From: Kiritimatiellia bacterium
GTDB lineage: Bacteria; Verrucomicrobiota; Kiritimatiellia; RFP12; UBA1067
Assembly: GCA_017547265.1 (NCBI GenBank)
Contig: JAFYQC010000278.1
Span: 1 to 24,546 of the forward strand
Length of the DNA: 24,546 bases
Reading direction: 5' to 3'
The notes under the pieces are model-generated. The model was not told where the DNA came from, made no database searches, and saw nothing but the letters and a program-made list of their open reading frames with translations. Within the stretch, counting starts at the first letter, position 1. The number at the start of each line of letters is the position of its first letter. The translations under genes were made by a program, and so were the position numbers. Of this stretch, positions 12,965-20,724 are shown piece by piece.

Positions 12965-14275
12965 ATGGACATTGAACGTGCATTTGCTGAGCTTGCGGTG
13001 GTAAAGCCGCTTAAGATCGTGACAAGCCGCGAAATCACCGTTGCGGTGATGGGCGCGGGGTCGCGCGGGAACGAATATCCCGCCTACGGAAAGCTGTTCC
13101 CGGGAACGATGAAGGTCGTCGCGGTGTCGGACATCGACGCTTCGCGCCGCGAACGCATGGGCGACGAATGGGGCGTTCCACGTGAACGCCGTTTCGGCGA
13201 TTACCACGAGATGCTCGACGCGGGCAAGTCGGGCAAGCTCGCAGACGTAATGCTCGTGGCGCTTCCCGACGCACTGCACTTCAAGCCCGCGATGGAGGCG
13301 ATGCGCCAGGGATACGACGTCCTTCTCGAAAAGCCGATGGCGCAGACCGAGCGCGAGTGCCTCGATCTGCTCGCGCGCCAGCGCGAGACTGGCGTCATGG
13401 TTGCAGTCGGGCACGTGCTTCGCTATTCGCCATATTTCCGCGCGCTCAAGAAGGCGATTGACTTGGGGCTCGTAGGCGAACTCGTGAACATCCAGCATCA
13501 GGAGCCGGTGATGTACGCGCACATGGCGCACTCGTTCGTGCGCGGCAACTGGCACGACGGCAAGGCGACAACGCCGATGATCGTCGCAAAGAGCTGCCAC
13601 GACCTCGACATCCTTAAGTGGCTCGTCGGCAGGCGGTGCGTACGCGTGAGCGCCGAAGGTGGCATTGCGCTCTTTCGCGCTGACAAGGCGCCCGCAGGCG
13701 CGCCTGCGCGCTGCACGGACGGTTGCCCGCATGAGAAGAATTGTCCATACTCCGCGATCGACATCTACGACAGGAAGCGCTTCTTTCTCTACGTGTTCGA
13801 CTTGAAGAAGGACTGTTCCTCCGAGGCGATCCTCGAGAAGCTGCGGACTACCGACTACGGGCGTTGTGTCTACCGCATGGACAACGATCAGCCCGACCAT
13901 ATCGTCGCCACGCTTCTTTTCGAGGGCGGGGTGACGGCGAGCTTCACAATGGACGCGTTCACGCCCTGGGGCGGGCGGCGTACGCGCATCATGGGAACGC
14001 TCGGGTACATCGAGGGCGACGGCAAGTCCTTTACGCTCCACCGCTTCGACACCGGGAAGTCCTACCCGTGGTCGTTCGTTCCGCCGGAAGGGGAGGCATA
14101 CAAGGACAGCGGCCACGCGGGTGGAGATCTCGCGCTTATACGCGACTTCCTCCAGGCCGTAGACACGCGCGATTTCTCGCTTCTTTCGTCCAGCTTGGAG
14201 GCCAGCGTCGAAAGCCATGTCATGGGCTTTGCCTGCGAGCGCAGCCGTCTTGGCGGCGCGAAAGAGAATATCTGA
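12965..14275 (+). CDS. Gfo/Idh/MocA family NAD(P)-dependent oxidoreductase
   Basis: A 436-residue cytoplasmic dehydrogenase from the ATG at 12965; the in-frame GTG at 12950 would add five residues. Family members oxidise or reduce sugars, inositols and their derivatives. The nucleotide-binding fold is clear: VAVMGAGSRGNEY (27-38), VVAVSDID (51-58, acidic residue after strand 2), ADVMLVALPDALH (93-105) and the catalytic-site LLEKPMAQT (120-128; Lys123). The substrate domain carries SCHDLDILKWLVG (210-222), with His212-Asp213 in the usual catalytic position. A Cys cluster CTDGCPHEKNCPYS (250-263; Cys250, Cys254, Cys260) recurs in some members of this family and may bind zinc. There is no signal peptide. 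It precedes an esterase gene that has its own promoter; both suit plant or host glycan breakdown. Confidence 0.9.
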   Translation: MDIERAFAELAVVKPLKIVTSREITVAVMGAGSRGNEYPAYGKLFPGTMKVVAVSDIDASRRERMGDEWGVPRERRFGDYHEMLDAGKSGKLADVMLVALPDALHFKPAMEAMRQGYDVLLEKPMAQTERECLDLLARQRETGVMVAVGHVLRYSPYFRALKKAIDLGLVGELVNIQHQEPVMYAHMAHSFVRGNWHDGKATTPMIVAKSCHDLDILKWLVGRRCVRVSAEGGIALFRADKAPAGAPARCTDGCPHEKNCPYSAIDIYDRKRFFLYVFDLKKDCSSEAILEKLRTTDYGRCVYRMDNDQPDHIVATLLFEGGVTASFTMDAFTPWGGRRTRIMGTLGYIEGDGKSFTLHRFDTGKSYPWSFVPPEGEAYKDSGHAGGDLALIRDFLQAVDTRDFSLLSSSLEASVESHVMGFACERSRLGGAKENI

Positions 14276-14306
14276 GGTGCTCTTCCCAGAGATGGGCTTC
14301 CGCGAT

Positions 14307-14335
14307 TTGCCCCGCTGCTCTGATTGTGGTATAAT
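14307..14335 (+). promoter_or_regulatory. Promoter, leaderless start of the acetyl-xylan-esterase-like gene
   Basis: TTGCCC (14307-14312), a 17-base spacer ending in TGG, and TATAAT (14330-14335). The -10 ends 7 bases before the ATG at 14343 and there is no Shine-Dalgarno. The -35 resembles the TTGCGC of the tRNA promoters. This is the best-formed protein-gene promoter in the window. Confidence 0.8.
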
Positions 14336-14342
14336 TCTCCAT

Positions 14343-15728
14343 ATGAAGAAAATTGCCGTAATGCTGTCCGCGGTGCTTACCGCGTCCGTAGTCTTCGCAA
14401 ACGCCTGGGACGGAGTGCTCATCAAGGGGCGCACCGACAAGGACAATCCAGTGGGGTACAAGTCAGGCGAGCAGATCGTCTTCACGCTCGTCGCATCCGA
14501 GGTTCCTGCCGAGCTCGAGGACGCCGGCTACATGGTCGACTGGAAGCGCACCGGTGACGACGGCAAGGTGGAGTCGGGCAAGGTGCCGTTCAAGTCGGGC
14601 GAATTCTGCAAGGTGACGACGAAGCTCAGCATCCCCGGCTTCGTGCGGCTTGAGGCGTATGTTGTCGACGCCAACGGCAAGAAGGTCGTGCGCGACAAGC
14701 CCGCTCCGGGCGCGCCTGCCTGGCAGCCGTTCCTGAAGGACGTGTTCTTCGACGGTGGTGCTGGCGTTGATGTCGACAAGATCGGCAGGTTCACGCCCGA
14801 GCCGAAGGATTTCGATGCATGGTGGGCGAAGCAGAAGCAGCTTCTTGCGTCCGTGCCCCTCAAGGCGACGCGCAAGGAAGTGAAGACATTTCAGGGCGTA
14901 AAGATCTATGAGCTCTATGTCGACTGCTACGGGCCGCGCCCCGTCTCTGGCTATCTTTTCGTCCCCGAAGGAGCCGCACCGAAGAGCTGCAGGGCGCGCT
15001 GCGCTTTTCAGGGCTACGGGTTCTACAAGCAGGGCTGTCCCGAATGGGCTGTTTGGACTTGCAAGGCGCGCAACGAGATATTCCTCGAAATCAACGCCCA
15101 CGGCTACGAACTTGGCCGCGAACAGGCATACTACGACGAGTTCGGCAAGGGCATCCACCCCGAGGGCTACTCGTACGCCTTCTCGCCCGATGAGAACGCA
15201 AAACCCGAGACCGCCTATTTCCGCTACATGGCGTTTCGAGTCATGCGTGCGCTTGAGTACGTGAAGTCCTTGCCAGAGTGGAATGGCAAGGATCTCGTCG
15301 TCGAAGGTGGGAGCCAAGGCGGTCTACAGACTGTCTGGGCCGCGGGGCTCGATCCCGACGTGTCGCTTGCGCGTCCGTCGATCTCCTGGGGGTGCAATTT
15401 CTCCGCGACGGAACCTGGCGGTCGTCTCCACGGTGGCTGGTTCGTCAAGTACGCGCCGGGGCTTGAATATTACGATACGGTCTCGCACATCGCCCGCGCC
15501 AAGTGCCCGGTCGAGATTACGCGCGTAGGTCTCGGCGACTACATCTGCCCGCCGTCTGGGCAGGCCGCGCTTTTCAATGCAATCAAGACGCCTAAGTCGA
15601 TACTGTGGGTTCAGGGCTCGCAGCATGGGCTCGTCCCGCCGCAGCCAAACCAGACCTTCCGCATCGGCGACTTCGACCCCACCGGCGGCGAGTCGAAGTC
15701 ACAGAGCGCTTCCTCGGACGTGAAGTAG
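14343..15728 (+). CDS. Secreted CE7-type acetyl xylan esterase (AXE1 family)
   Basis: A 461-residue exported esterase. The start at 14343 gives signal peptide MKKIAVMLSAVLTASVVFANA and fits the leaderless promoter; the longer open frame begins inside the upstream gene. Residues about 20-130 form an N-terminal beta domain (YKSGEQIVFTLVASEVP, KLSIPGFVRLEAYVVDANGK). The alpha/beta-hydrolase domain follows with FDAWWAKQK, YELYVDCYGPRPVSGYLFVP and CRARCAFQGYGFYKQG. The catalytic triad is probably Ser324 in GGSQGG, Asp399 in GLGDYICPP and His428 in GSQHG. The Asp-His spacing of 29 equals that of known CE7 enzymes. CE7 enzymes remove acetyl groups from xylan fragments or cephalosporins. Export suggests action on acetylated polysaccharide. 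A weak hairpin GGAGC-AAT-GCTCC follows at 15728-15740. Confidence 0.87.
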   Translation: MKKIAVMLSAVLTASVVFANAWDGVLIKGRTDKDNPVGYKSGEQIVFTLVASEVPAELEDAGYMVDWKRTGDDGKVESGKVPFKSGEFCKVTTKLSIPGFVRLEAYVVDANGKKVVRDKPAPGAPAWQPFLKDVFFDGGAGVDVDKIGRFTPEPKDFDAWWAKQKQLLASVPLKATRKEVKTFQGVKIYELYVDCYGPRPVSGYLFVPEGAAPKSCRARCAFQGYGFYKQGCPEWAVWTCKARNEIFLEINAHGYELGREQAYYDEFGKGIHPEGYSYAFSPDENAKPETAYFRYMAFRVMRALEYVKSLPEWNGKDLVVEGGSQGGLQTVWAAGLDPDVSLARPSISWGCNFSATEPGGRLHGGWFVKYAPGLEYYDTVSHIARAKCPVEITRVGLGDYICPPSGQAALFNAIKTPKSILWVQGSQHGLVPPQPNQTFRIGDFDPTGGESKSQSASSDVK

Positions 15729-15788
15729 GAGCAATGCTCCGCTATAGCTCGCAGTGTTCCTCGCCTAAAGCCCCGAGGGCCAAAATTA

Positions 15789-15797
15789 TGGTATAAT
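15789..15797 (+). promoter_or_regulatory. Extended -10 promoter of the nine-gene operon
   Basis: TGGTATAAT ends 9 bases before the ATG at 15807 and 6 bases before an in-frame TTG at 15804. No Shine-Dalgarno is seen (TCCTCCT instead), so the first mRNA is probably leaderless. No -35 is recognisable at 17-18 bases. Confidence 0.7.
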
Positions 15798-15806
15798 TCC
15801 TCCTTG

Positions 15807-16850
15807 ATGGCGAAGCGGGAAAACTATGACGCCGCAAAGAAGCTCATTGCGGGCGCGAAACGGATTCTTATTTCGGGGCACCTGAGTCCCGACGGGGACT
15901 CGCTCGGCTCGATGATCGCGCTTGCGCGGCTTTTGAGAAACGCGGGGAAGGACGCGTGGGCGACCGCCGACATCAATGCGCTCGGCAAGCCCGGTTTTCT
16001 CGAGGGTGCGTCAGACATAATCCCGATTAGGAAGCTCAAGTCCGCGCGTCGGCGTCTTGGCGGCGCCTTTGACCTTTTCATCGCCGTGGACTGCAGCTCG
16101 TTCAGCCGCATGCCGCCAGAAGTCGAGCCGGTTGCGAAGGGCCTGAAGTGCATTTGCATCGACCACCACGTTACAAACGACGGCTCTTTTGGCGACGTGC
16201 AGATCGTAGACCCCGCGGCGTCTAGCGCGGGCGAGATAGTCTGGCGCTTTGCGAAGTGGATGGAGTGGAAACTTGACCGCGCGTCCTCCGAGGCGCTTTG
16301 GGTCGCGATGATCACGGATTCTGGCAGGTTTGCATACGACTCGACGAGCCAGCGCACCCTGCGCGCCGCTGGCGATCTTCTTAAGTATGGCGTGCGCACT
16401 GCTTTCATCAACGACGTCATATACGGTACGTTTACGCGAAAGGCGATTGAGCTCAAGCGCATCGCGTGGCGCTCGCTCCACATCTGGAAGAATAGGAAGG
16501 TCGCCGAAGTCTCGCTCACGCGCGACGACTTCCGCGAGGTGCGCGGCACTAAGGCCGAGGCCGAGGACATAATCGAGATTCCGCGTTCGGTCGCAAAGAA
16601 CGAGATCGCTCTGTTCTTCTACCAGATCCCCGATCGCACGAAGGAGACTCGCTGTTCGATAAGGACGCGCGGCGACTGGGACGCGACTGTTCTCGCCGCG
16701 AAGTTCGGCGGCGGTGGTCACCGCAAGGCGGCGGGCTGCACGATAAAGGCGTCGATGGGTGCGGCAAAGCGGCAGATGCGCGCGGCCGTGAAGGAACTTT
16801 TGAAGAGCGCATGTCGTAAGACAATGCGCATCCCCGCGGGAATCGTATGA
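15807..16850 (+). CDS. DHH-family phosphoesterase, NrnA-like (nanoRNase / pAp phosphatase)
   Basis: A 347-residue cytoplasmic phosphoesterase. NrnA enzymes degrade 2-5 base RNA fragments and convert 3'-phosphoadenosine 5'-phosphate to AMP, using manganese. The metal ligands are visible: HLSPDGDSLGS (25-35; His25, Asp29, Asp31), AVDCSS (93-98; Asp95), IDHH (118-121) and MITDSGRF (168-175; Asp171). The C-terminal DHHA1 domain ends with the substrate-binding GGGGHRKAAGC. Length is close to the usual 310-350. The start could be TTG 15804 or ATG 15807; the ATG is taken. Its stop overlaps the next start by four bases (ATGA), so it heads a long operon. Confidence 0.9.
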   Translation: MAKRENYDAAKKLIAGAKRILISGHLSPDGDSLGSMIALARLLRNAGKDAWATADINALGKPGFLEGASDIIPIRKLKSARRRLGGAFDLFIAVDCSSFSRMPPEVEPVAKGLKCICIDHHVTNDGSFGDVQIVDPAASSAGEIVWRFAKWMEWKLDRASSEALWVAMITDSGRFAYDSTSQRTLRAAGDLLKYGVRTAFINDVIYGTFTRKAIELKRIAWRSLHIWKNRKVAEVSLTRDDFREVRGTKAEAEDIIEIPRSVAKNEIALFFYQIPDRTKETRCSIRTRGDWDATVLAAKFGGGGHRKAAGCTIKASMGAAKRQMRAAVKELLKSACRKTMRIPAGIV

Positions 16851-17800
16851 CGAATAACGGCAAAGCCATTGTACTTACCGACGGAAAGGCCGGCCACGAA
16901 AACCAGTCAAAGGCATTCGCCCGCGCGCTGGGGCTCGACTTCCAGCTTGTGCCGGTGAAATTCAAGTCGCCGTTCCACAAGATGCTTAGCTACCTCTTCG
17001 ACAGGCTTGGCATAAGAACTGTGAGTCTTCTTCAAGGACTAGACGAACTCCTCCACTCCTCCACTCCTCCACTCACCAACTCCTCCACTATAATCGGCAC
17101 TGGTTCGGGGACTTTTTATGCTGCGAAGTCGCTTGCGCGCAAGATCCCTGGCGCGAAGTGCGGCGTAGTTCTTTATCCTCGCGGCTACCAACTTTCTTCA
17201 TTTGACTGCATTCTCGCGCCGACATTTGACAATCCGGTGAAACTTCCCAACGTTGTCGAGATTCCGGCGAACCTCGTCGCGAATGACGCTGATTTTTACG
17301 AGAAGGGCGTCGCCGCGTTCAAGGAGCGCTATCATGGCGCGACCGACAACCTCGTCGGCGTAATCGTCGGCGGTCCGAACAAGTGTTCCTCCATGACGGT
17401 TGAGTGGATGAAGTCCCAGCTTGACGAGATATTCGCTGCAAACAAGGGCGCCGAGCTTGTCGTCACGACCTCTCGCCGCACGCCAGCCGATGTCGAGGCG
17501 CTTGTAGACTCCTATCCGTGGGCCTACAAGCTCATCTACTCGAAGGATCATTTCAATCCGATTCCGGCGTTCGTGCAGCTCGCGAAGCGACTCTATGTCA
17601 CTGCCGAGTCTACGGGCATGCTTTCCGAAGCGTGCACCTTTGGAAAGGCGGAGGTCGTTGCGCTCGACAATCTGAAGCCCGGCCCCCACAAATTCCGCCG
17701 CTTTGTCGAGAACCTACGCCAAGAGGGGTATGTCGATGGTTGCCGCAAGGTCGACCTCTCCGCCGAGTTCGCCCGCGCAAGGGAGCTGATGGGGCTTTAA
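16847..17800 (+). CDS. ELM1-family (DUF1022) protein, GT-B-like
   Basis: A 317-residue protein resembling the mitochondrial-fission ELM1 family, which in bacteria has an unknown role and a glycosyltransferase-B-like fold. Supporting stretches are VLTDGKAGHENQSKAFARAL near the N-terminus, the GTGSGTFYAAKSLARKI loop, CILAPTFDN, VGVIVGGPNK in the middle, LVVTTSRRTP and YVTAESTGMLSEACTFGKAEVVAL near the C-terminus, with PHKFRRFVENL. Residues about 67-81 (ELLHSSTPPLTNSST) are coded by an octamer tandem repeat that sits in a poorly conserved loop and leaves the frame intact. The gene overlaps nrnA by 4 bases and ends one base before the histidine kinase. The function is not known from sequence. Confidence 0.82.
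   Translation: MTNNGKAIVLTDGKAGHENQSKAFARALGLDFQLVPVKFKSPFHKMLSYLFDRLGIRTVSLLQGLDELLHSSTPPLTNSSTIIGTGSGTFYAAKSLARKIPGAKCGVVLYPRGYQLSSFDCILAPTFDNPVKLPNVVEIPANLVANDADFYEKGVAAFKERYHGATDNLVGVIVGGPNKCSSMTVEWMKSQLDEIFAANKGAELVVTTSRRTPADVEALVDSYPWAYKLIYSKDHFNPIPAFVQLAKRLYVTAESTGMLSEACTFGKAEVVALDNLKPGPHKFRRFVENLRQEGYVDGCRKVDLSAEFARARELMGL
17047..17086 (+). repeat. Octamer tandem repeat inside the ELM1-like gene
   Basis: Five 8-base units in register: ACTCCTCC three times, ACTCACCA, ACTCCTCC, then ACTA. Read in frame it adds a Ser/Thr/Pro-rich loop. The same unit appears in the kinase linker at 7856. Confidence 0.9.
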
Positions 17801-17801
17801 G

Positions 17802-19025
17802 ATGTACGGCGGCAACTGGAGACTGCTGCGGAGCGTCGCCGCCCTAAGCCTGCCGACTGTAGTGGTCGTGGTGCTTGGCGTCAGGTTTCTGCTTAATGAC
17901 GTTCCAGTCATTGTGCGCGACGAAAAAGCTCGTGTCCGCGCGGCGTCTGAACATGCGGCGAAGGCAATGCGCGAAGATCCGCTTTTGGCTGACTTTGTCT
18001 GGGATCGCGGGCGCGGCATTGTTCGCGGCGTGGCGCAGTTCGGCGACTATCCGTCTGAAATGTCATGGAAGGACTGGAATCCTGAAAGCGGTACGAAGAG
18101 TCGCGACATGTGGGGATATCGCATATTTGAGGGCGGGCGTCTTGTCTGGGCTCGTGGCGTTGGCGAGAAGGACGGCGATATGGTGTACGTGCGCTGGACC
18201 GATATCGAAGAGCGCGACTACGCGTTCATGTTCTATCTTTTCGGTCCGACGTTTCTGATTGTCCTCGTCGGCATCACCTTCCTCGGAGCGAGGTTTTTTG
18301 TCGACTACGTGCGTTCGCGCGACGACTTTCTCGCGGCGACTGCGCACGACCTCACGACGCCGCTTGTCGGCATGCGCTACTTCATCGGGCGGAACGACGA
18401 AGAGGCGAAGGTTCTCAACGAGCGGATGATCCGCCTTGTCACCAACATCAAGGACTTCCTACGGCTCGGCGGGAAGCGTTCCAAGCCGCAGCGGGACGAA
18501 ATCGACCTCGTAAAGTGCTACGAAGAGGCGTATGCGCTCTTCCGAGAGGACGTCCGCGATGTCACAGACGGGTCGGATATCCCCGTTGCTATGGGGACAG
18601 ACCCCACGGAACCCTTGAAAAACGGCACTTTCGCGGGGTCTGTCCCCAATTTTGTGGCGGAGGGGGACGAAACTCTCGTTGTGCAGATACTGTGGAATCT
18701 GATTGGCAACGACCTCAAGTATGCGCTTCCGTTTGGCCCGGTACGCGTCAGGTTCTATCGTGAAGGCGGCTTTGTCCGCGTCGAGTTTGCGGACGAGGGA
18801 CAGGGCATGTCAAAGCACGAGATGGCGAGGGCGTTTGACCGCTACTACCGCGCCAAGACGGTCCTCGAGTCGGGGAAGGGTGGCTTCGGCATCGGACTTT
18901 GCACCGCCCGCGAGTTTGCGCGGTCGATGGGCGGAGATCTCTCCGTCAGGGCGAACAGCCCTCACGGATGCGTTTTCACATTGTCGCTCCCGGCGGCGAA
19001 GGAGGACAATGAAGCGGTATCTTGA
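17802..19025 (+). CDS. Membrane sensor histidine kinase
   Basis: A 407-residue two-component sensor with two membrane spans (about 11-31 and 143-166) around a periplasmic sensor region of about 110 residues. The HisKA box is FLAATAHDLTTPLVGMRYF (176-194; phospho-acceptor His182). The ATPase domain has the N-box LWNLIGNDLKYA (297-308), G1 FADEGQGMS (329-337) and G2 GKGGFGIGLCTAREFA (358-373). The HDLTTP core differs from the usual HELRTP but keeps the acceptor His and the following acid. Residues about 264-283, between the dimerisation helices and the N-box, come from a 57-base inverted-repeat element that keeps the frame. No response regulator is adjacent, so its partner is elsewhere. It ends 17 bases inside the MATE gene. 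The signal sensed is unknown. Confidence 0.92.
   Translation: MYGGNWRLLRSVAALSLPTVVVVVLGVRFLLNDVPVIVRDEKARVRAASEHAAKAMREDPLLADFVWDRGRGIVRGVAQFGDYPSEMSWKDWNPESGTKSRDMWGYRIFEGGRLVWARGVGEKDGDMVYVRWTDIEERDYAFMFYLFGPTFLIVLVGITFLGARFFVDYVRSRDDFLAATAHDLTTPLVGMRYFIGRNDEEAKVLNERMIRLVTNIKDFLRLGGKRSKPQRDEIDLVKCYEEAYALFREDVRDVTDGSDIPVAMGTDPTEPLKNGTFAGSVPNFVAEGDETLVVQILWNLIGNDLKYALPFGPVRVRFYREGGFVRVEFADEGQGMSKHEMARAFDRYYRAKTVLESGKGGFGIGLCTAREFARSMGGDLSVRANSPHGCVFTLSLPAAKEDNEAVS
18592..18648 (+). repeat. 57-base inverted-repeat element inside the histidine kinase gene
   Basis: TGGGGACAGACCCC (18592-18605) and GGGGTCTGTCCCCA (18635-18648) are perfect 14-base inverted repeats around 29 bases. The total of 57 bases is exactly 19 codons, so the frame is unchanged. 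It lies between the HisKA and ATPase domains. Each arm is itself partly palindromic (GGGG...CCCC), typical of REP-like elements. Confidence 0.88.
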
Positions 19026-20343
19026 GATACTGCGGCTCGTCTGGCCGCTCGCGCTCGGCATGCTCAACAACGCGGTCATGCAGTTTGTCGACGGAGTGTT
19101 CCTTGCGCGCGAGTCGCTTGAAAGCTTGGAGGCGTCGCTCCCATCGTCGATGCTTGCGATACTTGTGATGGGGTTCTTCCAGTCGGTTGTTGCGTATTCT
19201 GGGACTTTCGTCGCGCAGTACCACGGCGCAGGCGATTCGCGCGGCATTAGGATGAGCTATCGCGCTGGGCTTGTCATAACGCTTGCCGCCGGCATTCTTG
19301 CGATTGCGGTAATTCCGCTCGGGCTTTGGGTCGCCCCGTTCATGTCGGAAAATCCTGCTGTCGTCGCGCGCGCTTCCTCGTACTACGCGATCGTCTCGGT
19401 CGGTGCGATTGCGCTTTGCGGCCAGATGGCGGCATCGTCGTACTTCACCGGACGAGGGAAGACGCGTCTTGTCTTTTGGGTGAATGTCCTCGGCAACGCC
19501 GTGAACATCGGACTCGACCCGATCCTGATCTTCGGGCTTTGCGGTTGTCCGCGACTCGGCATGGCCGGTGCCGCATACGCGACTGTCGCGGCGATGTTCG
19601 TTCAGTGGGGCGTTCTTGCGTGGTGCGCCGAGCGCGATCTCCGCGGGCTTCGCGGCGACGGCGCGGCAGATGTGCCGCGCCTATGGCCGCTCGTCGGGAA
19701 AGTGCTCCGCTATGGCGTGCCGAGCGGCGCGTATTCGGCTCTCAACATCCTTTCATTCACGATCTTCGTCTTCGTCACCGGTCGAATCGGCGACCAGGAG
19801 TTTGCTGTCTCGAACGCCTGCTTCAAGGTGAACTACTTCCTCTTCGCGCCGATGGAGGGCTTTTCGATATGCGCCGCAACTCTCGTCGGCCAGGCCCAGG
19901 GCCGCGGCGATTCCGCCGCGGCGCACCGCGATGCGATGCGCACGCTCGTCCTCGGGCTTTCTCTCGTTGCCGTCCTTTCTGCCCTCGCGGTCATCTTCTG
20001 CCGGCCGATCCTCTCGCTCTTTGCCTCGCCTGGCGTACAGCTCTCGACGTTCTACGCCCTCGGTTTCTGGCTCTTCTTGCTAATGGCTGCGTGGCAGATT
20101 TTCGACGCGACGGACGTCATCGTCTCTGGCGCGCTAAAGGGCGCTGGCGACACGCATTTTGTCATGTGGTGGATGACTTTCTGCGCCTTCGGCCTGTGGT
20201 TGCCGCTCGTCTGGGTCGTCGCGAAGTGGCATAACACCATGACTGCGCTCTGGGGCACAATGGTGGTATATGTTGTCGTCATCTGTGCAGGGACGCTTGT
20301 AAGATGGTATAATGGTGGCTGGAAGAGGATAAAGCTCGTATGA
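19009..20343 (+). CDS. MATE family multidrug/metabolite transporter
   Basis: A 444-residue inner-membrane exporter with about 12 membrane spans in two six-helix halves, driven by Na+ or H+ antiport in known members. The ATG at 19009 has a full Shine-Dalgarno (AAGGAGG at 18999-19005); the open frame upstream lies inside the kinase gene. MATE features include LVWPLALGMLNNAVMQFVDGVFLARES at the start, VVAYSGTFVAQYHGAGD, a helix LGNAVNIGLDPILIFG, GMAGAAYATVAAMF and, in the second half, PSGAYSALNILSF, then MEGFSICAATLVGQAQGRGD and a late FDATDVIVSGALKGAGDT. These match the repeated G-QxxG and DPxxIFG patterns of the family. The substrate is unknown. It overlaps the genes on both sides (17 bases before, 4 after), so it is cotranscribed with the sensor kinase. 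Confidence 0.92.
   Translation: MKRYLEILRLVWPLALGMLNNAVMQFVDGVFLARESLESLEASLPSSMLAILVMGFFQSVVAYSGTFVAQYHGAGDSRGIRMSYRAGLVITLAAGILAIAVIPLGLWVAPFMSENPAVVARASSYYAIVSVGAIALCGQMAASSYFTGRGKTRLVFWVNVLGNAVNIGLDPILIFGLCGCPRLGMAGAAYATVAAMFVQWGVLAWCAERDLRGLRGDGAADVPRLWPLVGKVLRYGVPSGAYSALNILSFTIFVFVTGRIGDQEFAVSNACFKVNYFLFAPMEGFSICAATLVGQAQGRGDSAAAHRDAMRTLVLGLSLVAVLSALAVIFCRPILSLFASPGVQLSTFYALGFWLFLLMAAWQIFDATDVIVSGALKGAGDTHFVMWWMTFCAFGLWLPLVWVVAKWHNTMTALWGTMVVYVVVICAGTLVRWYNGGWKRIKLV
20305..20313 (+). promoter_or_regulatory. Possible internal promoter near the end of the MATE gene
   Basis: TGGTATAAT matches the extended -10 used by other genes here and lies 26 bases before the start at 20340, with GGAAGAGGA between as a ribosome site. 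No -35 is recognisable, and it lies in coding sequence (WYNGG), so chance is possible. Confidence 0.4.
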
Positions 20344-20717
20344 AATTTGAAGTCGCATACAGGACTGCTGACGGAAAGATGGCCGAGACGACTATCGAAG
20401 TCGCCGATCGCAACGCGGTCTATTCGGAATTGCGCCGCCAAGGCATAACGCCTATCTCGCTTCATGAGGCCGGGACGAAGACGCGAGGCAAGTCCGCCGC
20501 GTCCGTGCAGACAGCAGGGGTCGTGAAGTTCGTTTTCATGCTCGCGCTGCTTGCGTTTGCCGTTTTTGCCGTCTGGTACTTTGTTCTTGCAGACGAGGGA
20601 ACGAAGCGTCATGTGAGAAATCTCGTGACGCCGTCCACGAAAGTCGACATACGCAATCACGGTCCGGACGCCCCGCGCAAGGGAACGGGCGCTGTGAGCG
20701 TGAAGATATCGGAGTGA
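20340..20717 (+). CDS. Small single-span membrane protein with GspF-N-like region
   Basis: A 125-residue protein. Residues 1-42 (KFEVAYRTADGKMAETTIEV, ADRNAVYSELRRQGITPISL) match the pattern found at the start of type II secretion/type IV pilus F proteins and related small modules: an ARDADGK-type strand, then a helix ending in LRRQGLTPISI. After a basic linker one membrane span lies at about 62-83 (VKFVFMLALLAFAVFAVWYFVL), followed by a polar tail with no recognisable domain. The rest of the secretion F protein is absent, so it is not a pilus platform; the role is unknown. The start overlaps the MATE stop (ATGA) and has a Shine-Dalgarno-like AAGAGGA upstream. It lies 7 bases before the HD gene. 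Confidence 0.65.
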   Translation: MKFEVAYRTADGKMAETTIEVADRNAVYSELRRQGITPISLHEAGTKTRGKSAASVQTAGVVKFVFMLALLAFAVFAVWYFVLADEGTKRHVRNLVTPSTKVDIRNHGPDAPRKGTGAVSVKISE

Positions 20718-20724
20718 GCTTGCA

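Noticed and set aside
12434..14485. Minus-strand open frame (683 codons) opposite the transposase end and the Gfo/Idh/MocA gene
   Set aside because: It spans two promoters and two genes with clear motifs on the + strand, and its own translation shows no recognisable domain.
15728..15740. Terminator after the esterase gene
   Set aside because: GGAGC-AAT-GCTCC has only five pairs and no T tract; too weak to call.
17085..17095. CTATAATC promoter-like sequence inside the ELM1-like gene
   Set aside because: It arises from the end of the octamer repeat, lacks the TGN extension and a start codon at suitable distance.
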